Of a DNA stretch of 16,764 nucleotides, positions 1-4,827 are shown one piece after another. Where the stretch lies: the NCBI GenBank assembly GCA_003508605.1, contig DNUB01000288.1, positions 1-16,764 of the forward strand, written 5' to 3'. The stretch's first letter is position 1; the number at the start of each line of letters is the position of its first letter. The notes under the pieces were generated by a model. That model saw only the letters and a list, made by a program, of their open reading frames with translations, made no database searches and was not told the DNA's origin. Source of the DNA: Oscillospiraceae bacterium (GTDB taxonomy: Bacteria > Bacillota > Clostridia > Oscillospirales > Ruminococcaceae). A program made the position numbers and the translations under genes.

Positions 1-10
1 CTGAATGGAA

Positions 11-30
11 CCCGCCGCCTAAGAGGCGGG
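11..30 (+). other. GC-rich hairpin at the window edge
   Basis: CCCGCC at 11-16 can pair with GGCGGG at 25-30, or CCGCCT at 15-20 with AGGCGG at 24-29. It is not followed by a T run, so it is not a clear terminator. It lies 95 nt before fliH and may mark the end of an upstream gene or a processing site. No convincing coding sequence enters from the left edge; a smaller dyad (CGGAT/ATCCG) sits at 84-95. Confidence 0.35.
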
Positions 31-125
31 GGACATCGGATTTTGATTATATAGGGTATTGGCGGTAATTTTTGCCGCACCTTCGGATTTATCCGCAAAC
101 AGCTTGTGAAAGGTAAGATTTTATT

Positions 126-1130
126 ATGTTTGAAGTAATTAAGGGCAGCAGTCCGGCTAATAAAATAATTATCGACGGCGACGTAAAGATAGCCACCACC
201 TCCTCCAAAAGGACGGAGGACAAAAACGCCGACGGTAAAGAGCAGCCCGAAATTACGGAAAACGCCGAGGAGACAAAGGACGCCGACCTTGTGACTATGA
301 CAAGGGAGGAGTTGGACGCTCTGCGGGCTCAGTACCGTATGGACGGCGAGCAGTACGCCGAGGAAATGAGACTGAAAACCAGCAAGGAATTTGCGGCGGC
401 AAAGGCTCAGGCGGACAAGATAGTGGAGGACGCCGAGAATAAGTCTCACGATATCCTTGCCGCAGCGGAAAGCAGGGTAAGGGCTGCGGAGGAGGACGGC
501 AGAAAGCAGGGCTACGACAGCGCATACAAGGACGGCTACGGGAAGGGCTCCGAGGACGGCTACACCCACGGTCTTAATCAGTGCAGAGCCGCTCTCAGGG
601 ATCTGCAAAGCCTTTGCCAAAATATAGAAAAGGAAAGAAACGAGCTTATGGCGGAAAACCGCCGTGCAATATTTGATTTGTCAATGGGCATTGCCCAAAA
701 GATAACCATGACGGTTCTGAGTCAGAAGGACAAAAGCGCGCTCCAAAGAATGATCACCAATGCGGCAAAGGAGTTTCGCAAGGCGAAGCGGGTAAAGGTG
801 ACCCTTTCAAGGTTGGATTTAAGCGACGATGTGGAAACGGATCTGAACACCTTTGAAAAATGCTTTTCTCCCACAACAGAGGTTGAATTTGAGGTGCTGG
901 AGGACGGAGAAAAGGGAACGCTTCAAATCGAGACGGATACCGAAATTCTTGATGCGGGAGTTTCCACTCAGTTAAAGATGATAGAGGAGTTAGGCAGCGG
1001 AAAATATCGGGACAAGGAGCCCTCAAAGTCCGCCGAGGGCATCGCAGACAAGGACGAAGGAAAGGCGGAGAGCAAAAAAGAGACAGGCGGCGAGCCGCTG
1101 CCCGTTACACGGGAAGAGGACGCCGAATAA
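126..1130 (+). CDS. fliH: FliH, flagellar export ATPase regulator
   Basis: FliH is the cytoplasmic partner that dimerises, binds the ATPase FliI and links it to the export gate and C-ring. The 334-residue product has a variable charged N-terminus, an Ala/Glu-rich coiled coil at about 60-125, and then a run of small residues exactly four apart (Gly125, Gly129, Ala133, Gly137, Gly141, Gly145, Gly149). This GxxxG ladder is a hallmark of FliH. The conserved C-terminal region (about 180-290) ends with the family-like stretch 'LQIETDTEILDAGVSTQL'. A charged tail of about 40 residues beyond residue 292 is longer than usual. The ATG is preceded by GAAAGG at 108-113, 12 nt upstream. fliI follows after an unusually long gap of 478 nt. 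The family call rests on the Gly ladder, the C-terminal motif and the adjacent fliI. Confidence 0.9.
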   Translation: MFEVIKGSSPANKIIIDGDVKIATTSSKRTEDKNADGKEQPEITENAEETKDADLVTMTREELDALRAQYRMDGEQYAEEMRLKTSKEFAAAKAQADKIVEDAENKSHDILAAAESRVRAAEEDGRKQGYDSAYKDGYGKGSEDGYTHGLNQCRAALRDLQSLCQNIEKERNELMAENRRAIFDLSMGIAQKITMTVLSQKDKSALQRMITNAAKEFRKAKRVKVTLSRLDLSDDVETDLNTFEKCFSPTTEVEFEVLEDGEKGTLQIETDTEILDAGVSTQLKMIEELGSGKYRDKEPSKSAEGIADKDEGKAESKKETGGEPLPVTREEDAE

Positions 1131-1304
1131 GAAGCCTGTCCCCATAGGAGCGATGCGTGGATTTTCGAGGGGATTTTGTCAAGGACAAGGCAAATTTTAA
1201 TAGGCAGTCTGCCGCAAGTAAAGAAAAATTAACGCAGTCGACGGTAAAATATGCCGGAAAGAGGCGTGCCGATTCCTATGCGGGCAGGTTCTAACAGTGA
1301 CATC

Positions 1305-1332
1305 AAGGCAATACCGATATCGGTTTTGCCTT
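1305..1332 (+). terminator. Long inverted repeat, possible terminator
   Basis: AAGGCAA at 1305-1311 pairs with TTGCCTT at 1326-1332. Inside lies the perfect 12-nt palindrome ACCGATATCGGT (1313-1324), with a single T-T mismatch between the two. Thirteen of 14 positions are complementary. T-rich DNA follows (1331-1376), although the T run is interrupted by G. It could terminate transcription after fliH or be a DNA dyad for a binding protein. Confidence 0.4.
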
Positions 1333-1335
1333 TGT

Positions 1336-1376
1336 GTTTCTTTAGGTTTATTTTGGTTTCTTTTGGTTTCATTTTG
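1336..1376. repeat. Four tandem ~10-nt T-tract repeats
   Basis: The units GTTTCTTTAG, GTTTATTTTG, GTTTCTTTTG and GTTTCATTTTG follow one another directly. Each carries a T-tract, so the tracts recur every 10-11 bp, the spacing expected for intrinsically curved DNA. It lies directly after the long inverted repeat at 1305-1332. Confidence 0.6.
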
Positions 1377-1441
1377 GCAAAGCAATAATTGCGGAATTTT
1401 TCAAAGCTGTCTGTAAGAAGATTAAGAATCAGCGGGGATAT

Positions 1442-1512
1442 GCTCCCCGTAAAGCCCTGAGGGCTTACGCCTGCGGAGCTTTCATAAAATCGGGGAGCCG
1501 CCCCTTATTGAA
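1442..1512 (+). repeat. Structured intergenic repeat, copy A
   Basis: Positions 1461-1512 match 16713-16764 at 41 of 52 bases without a gap, including blocks GGGCTT.CGC, TTTCATAAA and GCCCCT.ATTGAA. An inner hairpin AAGCCC-TGA-GGGCTT lies at 1452-1466. GCTCCCCG at 1442-1449 can pair perfectly with CGGGGAGC at 1491-1498, closing the inner hairpin in a larger stem. The left arm of the outer stem can also pair in the competing hairpin 1433-1449. It lies in the fliH-fliI gap, about 100 nt before the fliI start. Confidence 0.65.
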
Positions 1513-1608
1513 CTTCATAAAAATTCGGAATTTCAGCGGATAACCTGAAAAGGGTTTCCCATTCGATATAAAAAAGTACGGCAGGAGAAATTAAAACGAG
1601 GAAGCAAG

Positions 1609-2916
1609 ATGGATTTAAAAGGATTTACCGAGGAGCTGAAAAGCTTTGAGACTCGCAGAACCTTAGGCAAGATAGAGAAAATAATCGGTATGACCGTGGA
1701 GGCAAGCGGCCCCCAGTGCAATATCGGCGACGTTTGCAGGGTTTACAAAAAGGGCTGTCCCGACGATTTTCTTTTGGCGGAGGCGGTGGGCTTTCAGGAG
1801 GATAAGGTGCTGCTGATGCCCTACACCGATATAGAGGGCGTAGGTCCGGGGAGCATTGTGGAAAATACGGGCAAAAAGCTTATGGTGCGCACAGGCAATG
1901 CCTTAATCGGCAGAATTGTGGACGCCGTGGGAAATCCTCTCGACGACGGCGGAGAAATAAGCTACACGGGAGAAATGTCCATATCGGGAATACCCGTAAA
2001 TCCGCTGAACAGACCTAAAATCGCAGAGCCCTTGGAGCTGGGAGTCAAAGCCATCGACGGCCTGTGCACTCTCGGAAAGGGACAGAGAATAGGCATTTTT
2101 GCAGGCTCGGGCGTGGGAAAAAGCACCCTTATGGGTATGATTGCCAAAAAGGTCAAGGCGGATCTTAACGTTATCGCTCTTGTGGGAGAGCGAGGCAGAG
2201 AGGTTCGGGAGTTTATAGAAAACGATTTGGGCGAGGAGGGCATGAAGCGGTCGGTAGTGGTGGTAGCCACCAGCGATCAGCCTGCTATGATGAGAAGCAA
2301 GTGCCCTATGACCGCCACGGCAATTGCGGAGTATTTTATGCAGCAGGGGAAGGACGTGCTGCTTATGATGGACAACCTTACACGTTTTGCCATGGCAAGG
2401 CGGGACGTAGGTCTTTCCATCGGCGAGCCGCCTATAATGAGGGGTTACACCAGCTCCATTTACAGCGATATGCCTAAGCTTCTGGAGAGAGCGGGCTGTT
2501 TTGAGGGCGGCAGCATTACGGGAATTTATGCGGTTCTGGTTGAAGGCGACGATACCAACGAGCCTATTTCCGATACCGTAAGAGGCATTATTGACGGACA
2601 TATCGTTCTGTCAAGAAAGATAGCGGCGCAGAATCACTATCCCGCCATAGACATACTGCCCAGCATAAGCCGTTTAATGAGCATAATCTGCGACAAGGAG
2701 CATAAGGACGCAGCGGGAAAGCTGAGGAATCTGCTGGCGCTGTATACCTCAAACGAGGACCTTATAAACATAGGCGCATATAAGCACGGCACCAACCCCA
2801 AGCTTGACGAGGCAATAGCCAAGATCGACAAAATAAACGGATTTTTGATGCAGGGCGTTGACGAGTCTTATTCTTTGGAAGAAACCGTTTCGCTCTTAAA
2901 GGAAGCGGTGCAGTAG
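1609..2916 (+). CDS. fliI: FliI, flagellar type III export ATPase
   Basis: FliI is the hexameric ATPase at the base of the flagellar type III export apparatus; with FliH and FliJ it feeds substrates into the gate. The product is 435 residues, the normal length for the family. The P-loop AGSGVGKS covers about residues 165-172 with Lys171. The catalytic GERGRE motif lies at about 193-198 with Glu194. Walker B LLMMDN carries Asp255 and is followed by 'RFAMARRDVGLSIGEPP', which is typical of FliI and close to F1-ATPase beta. The ATG follows a GAGGAAG site at 1598-1604. The next gene, unusually, is not fliJ but a SUFU-domain gene 141 nt away. Confidence 0.97.
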   Translation: MDLKGFTEELKSFETRRTLGKIEKIIGMTVEASGPQCNIGDVCRVYKKGCPDDFLLAEAVGFQEDKVLLMPYTDIEGVGPGSIVENTGKKLMVRTGNALIGRIVDAVGNPLDDGGEISYTGEMSISGIPVNPLNRPKIAEPLELGVKAIDGLCTLGKGQRIGIFAGSGVGKSTLMGMIAKKVKADLNVIALVGERGREVREFIENDLGEEGMKRSVVVVATSDQPAMMRSKCPMTATAIAEYFMQQGKDVLLMMDNLTRFAMARRDVGLSIGEPPIMRGYTSSIYSDMPKLLERAGCFEGGSITGIYAVLVEGDDTNEPISDTVRGIIDGHIVLSRKIAAQNHYPAIDILPSISRLMSIICDKEHKDAAGKLRNLLALYTSNEDLINIGAYKHGTNPKLDEAIAKIDKINGFLMQGVDESYSLEETVSLLKEAVQ

Positions 2917-2975
2917 CAAAGGAAAAGCCGCGGGGCTTTATGCAAAGATACCCTTCGGGGGATTCCGACGGCACG

Positions 2976-3040
2976 GATTTTGAAATTTTTTTCAAATCGG
3001 TAAATTACCGCCGATTTTTTGACAGAGCAATAAATCGGCG
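2976..3040 (+). promoter_or_regulatory. Alternative hairpins before the SUFU gene (attenuator-like)
   Basis: Three stems compete here. Stem 1 pairs GATTTTGAAA (2976-2985, one bulge) with TTTCAAATC (2990-2998). Stem 2 pairs AAATCGG (2994-3000) with CCGATTT (3011-3017) and ends in a run of six T (3015-3020), like an intrinsic terminator. Stem 3 pairs CGCCGATTT (3009-3017) with AAATCGGCG (3032-3040). Stem 2 excludes both 1 and 3, whereas 1 and 3 can coexist. The start codon of the next gene is 18 nt beyond stem 3. No ligand-binding domain is recognised. Confidence 0.4.
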
Positions 3041-3057
3041 TCGATTCAGGGGGCTTT

Positions 3058-3741
3058 ATGGGACTTTTCAATAAAAACAACAAGAACAAGGAAAATAAAA
3101 AGCCGGCTGCACCTGTGGAGAAAGAGCCCGATATGTCGGGGTGGAACGCAATCGTTGCCGAGTTTGAAAGGATATATCCGGGTCAGACGAACCCTATGCA
3201 TTTCGGCACCCTTATTCCGTGGAGCTTAGGCGGTCCCAATCCTTTGGACGGCATAAGCATTTATGACGGCGGCGATTTTTGGCACTGCGTTACCTTCGGC
3301 TTGTCCGAGCTGTTTGAAAAGGAATCCGAGAATAAGGAGTACAGCGGTTACGGCATGGAGTTTACCTTTAAGCTTAAAAAAGGCTGCTATGACAGGGACG
3401 ATGAGGAAGACGAGCTGAAGACGATTTTCGGCAATCTTGACAATTTGGCAAAGCTTACCTTTGAAAAGGGCGAACTGTTTCTGCCTAACGAATATGTTTA
3501 TACGGGTCAGACGGAGGGAATCGACAGAAACCGAAAATCAAAGCTTACAGGCTTTATCACCATGTCCGATCCCCTGCTTAACACCCTCGACACACCTAAC
3601 GGCAGGGTGGAGTTTGTGGAGTTTATCGGCGCCGCCGACAGCGAGCTTAAGGCAATTATCGATAAAAAGATAAGAGTCGGGGAATTACGGGAAAAATTGG
3701 GAACGGACGTTACCGATTATCTGAGAGAGCCGATTATTTAA
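3058..3741 (+). CDS. Suppressor-of-fused (SUFU) domain protein
   Basis: The 227-residue cytoplasmic protein starts with a Lys/Asn-rich segment (about 1-25) followed by a SUFU-like domain. Recognisable family motifs are 'FGTLIPWSLGGPNPLDGISI' at about 49-68, 'HCVTFGLSELFEKES' at about 76-90, and 'SGYGMEFTFKLK' at about 95-106. Bacterial SUFU-domain proteins are known mainly as immunity proteins of polymorphic toxin systems or as orphans; no toxin is visible here. The gene sits between fliI and fliJ, which normally adjoin, so it is an unusual insertion in the export-ATPase cluster. Its role there is unknown. AGGGGG (3048-3053) lies only 4 nt before the ATG. fliJ starts 43 nt downstream, so co-transcription is likely. 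Base composition does not stand out from its neighbours by eye. Confidence 0.8.
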   Translation: MGLFNKNNKNKENKKPAAPVEKEPDMSGWNAIVAEFERIYPGQTNPMHFGTLIPWSLGGPNPLDGISIYDGGDFWHCVTFGLSELFEKESENKEYSGYGMEFTFKLKKGCYDRDDEEDELKTIFGNLDNLAKLTFEKGELFLPNEYVYTGQTEGIDRNRKSKLTGFITMSDPLLNTLDTPNGRVEFVEFIGAADSELKAIIDKKIRVGELREKLGTDVTDYLREPII

Positions 3742-3784
3742 ACAAGCCCCTGCGGTTTTCATTTCCAAAAAGGAGGTACCACGC

Positions 3785-4228
3785 TTGAAAAAATTCAAAT
3801 TTACCCTTGACAGGATCAAGCAGTACCGTATTCAGATCGAGGAAATGGAGAAAAACGACCTTTCCGCACTGAGGGCGGAGCTGTCTGAGCTGGAGGAGCA
3901 GGCGGAGGAGATAAAGGACGCCATAATCGCCAAGTCCGAGGAGCTGAGGCGGCTTTACCGAAAGGGTGCGTTTCCCAACGAGATCTCGGTGGCAAACCGC
4001 TATCTTACCTATAAAAAGCAGCTGCTGGAGATTAAGTTAGGGGAGATCGAGGAAAAGAACATACAGATAGAAAAGAAGCTTCAGGACGTAATAGAAGCCA
4101 CTCAGGAGGTCAAGAAGATGGAAAAGCTGGAGGAGCACCAGCTGGAGGAGTATAAGCAGGCGGAGCTTAAGGAAAGCGAGAATTTCATAGAGGAGTTTTT
4201 CGGAGCAAAGCCAAATGCGGAGGCATAG
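3785..4228 (+). CDS. fliJ: FliJ, export chaperone / ATPase stalk protein
   Basis: FliJ is a small antiparallel coiled coil that inserts into the FliI ring, like the gamma subunit of F1-ATPase, and escorts export chaperones. The 147-residue product is almost all charged helix with heptad-like Leu/Ile spacing. It begins with the family-like 'KFKFTLDRIKQYR' and has the usual length. The start is TTG at 3785, set by a strong AGGAGG at 3771-3776 with 8-nt spacing; no ATG fits. It follows the SUFU gene by 43 nt and is followed by a terminator-like hairpin and 599 nt without a convincing gene. Coiled-coil sequence alone is not specific, so the call leans on the N-terminal motif and the context. Confidence 0.85.
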   Translation: MKKFKFTLDRIKQYRIQIEEMEKNDLSALRAELSELEEQAEEIKDAIIAKSEELRRLYRKGAFPNEISVANRYLTYKKQLLEIKLGEIEEKNIQIEKKLQDVIEATQEVKKMEKLEEHQLEEYKQAELKESENFIEEFFGAKPNAEA

Positions 4229-4244
4229 CCTTTGATGCAAAAGC

Positions 4245-4294
4245 GCAGGTCTGCGGTTACAAAAATTTCGCACCTGCTCATATTTTTTTGTAAC
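4245..4294 (+). terminator. Terminator-like hairpin after fliJ, pseudoknot-capable
   Basis: GCAGGT (4245-4250) pairs with ACCTGC (4272-4277) and GCG (4253-4255) with CGC (4269-4271), with a two-base bulge. Seven T follow at 4283-4289 after TCATA. GTTACAAAAA in the loop (4256-4265) is perfectly complementary to TTTTTGTAAC (4285-4294), so the loop can pair with the T run and beyond. It begins 17 nt after the fliJ stop. Confidence 0.55.
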
Positions 4295-4473
4295 AACTCA
4301 CAAAATTTTTTATTTTTTCGGGATTATGTAACCCCATATAACGCTTCATTTGCCGCCCTTTTGCGCAAGCGGCGGGAGAAAACCTTATTTTACCGCACCT
4401 TGAAGCGGATGCGGCGGCAGGAAGGACGCAATAAAAAATTTGTCAAAGATTACATTTTTTTATATCCTCCTTG

Positions 4474-4502
4474 TTGACTTTTCGGAACAATATGTGTATA
4501 AT
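4474..4502 (+). promoter_or_regulatory. Sigma-A-type promoter upstream of fliK
   Basis: TTGACT (4474-4479) and a perfect TATAAT (4497-4502) are separated by 17 nt. This is the best promoter match in the window, with transcription expected to begin near 4509. It gives a leader of about 320 nt before fliK, so the hook genes can be transcribed separately from fliH-fliJ. No sigma-28-type promoter was seen. Confidence 0.75.
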
Positions 4503-4827
4503 TATAGGGAGTAAAAATGTTTTCGGTTGATAAGGAGCTTTCTCCTTTTCAATATATACTAAATTGTCAAAAACATTTGCGTAATTTTTCGGCGGGTAGA
4601 ATATTATATACGGGCAGCCTCGGCTTTTTGCAGCACATAGTATTATACCTTGCTTTTCTGTTGTCTGCAACAGATTTAAGCCTCTCGGATTCCTGTTCAA
4701 AATAGTGTAAAAACCCAATATGAAGATTTTCGCTTGTGTTTTCGGCAATTACCCTAAAGCTTGAGGAAACTTTTAAAAGGTTCTTTAAGCTGATTCTTGA
4801 AGACGATATTTGAAAGGAGGTGAAAAA
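4503..4827 (+). ncRNA. Long leader region of fliK or small RNA
   Basis: Downstream of the promoter are about 320 nt with no confident gene. A hairpin AAGGAG-CTTT-CTCCTT lies at 4532-4547, close to the predicted 5' end, and a long dyad lies at 4758-4791. A 62-codon frame at 4517-4705 starts after GGGAG, 5 nt away, but its product resembles nothing I recognise and could be chance. No known riboswitch class, including both cyclic-di-GMP types, was recognised. The region could be a regulatory leader, a leader-peptide system or simply spacer. Confidence 0.3.
4758..4791 (+). promoter_or_regulatory. 34-nt near-perfect dyad before fliK
   Basis: The two 17-nt arms match at every position except one A-G mismatch, counting two G-U pairs. 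The outer arms are AGCTT and AAGCT and the centre is CTTTTAAAAG. It ends 22 nt before the fliK ribosome site. It could be an RNA stem that affects fliK translation or stability, or an operator for a dimeric protein. Confidence 0.55.

Larger units (their letters stand above)
1131..1608. other. Long hairpin-rich gap between fliH and fliI
   Basis: There is no supported gene in these 478 nt. It holds small hairpins at 1176-1188 (TTGTC/GACAA) and 1203-1213 (GGCA/TGCC), a long inverted repeat at 1305-1332, phased T-tracts at 1336-1376, a CGGGGA/TCCCCG hairpin at 1433-1449, and the structured repeat copy described separately. fliH and fliI are usually adjacent or overlapping in flagellar operons, so this gap looks like inserted or accumulated noncoding repeat material. 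The fliI ribosome site (GAGGAAG, 1598-1604) lies at its right end. Confidence 0.6.

Noticed and set aside
1197..1385. 62-codon minus-strand frame in the fliH-fliI gap
   Set aside because: No clear ribosome site; it is the complement of the inverted repeat and T-tract repeats, so more likely noncoding repeat DNA.
1903..2601. Long minus-strand frame of 232 codons within fliI
   Set aside because: A shadow of the strongly conserved FliI coding sequence; the product shows no family features.
4232..4477. Open frame of 81 codons in the fliJ-fliK gap
   Set aside because: It starts within the terminator-like hairpin region, has no ribosome site, and its Arg/Phe/Tyr-rich product resembles nothing; it also runs over the promoter at 4474.
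4443..4748. 101-codon minus-strand frame opposite the fliK leader
   Set aside because: It runs antisense through a good promoter, has no recognisable motifs and has AT-rich low-complexity composition.
4503..4827. Cyclic-di-GMP riboswitch in the fliK leader
   Set aside because: The conserved cores of the GEMM-I and GEMM-II classes are not seen here or in the other gaps.
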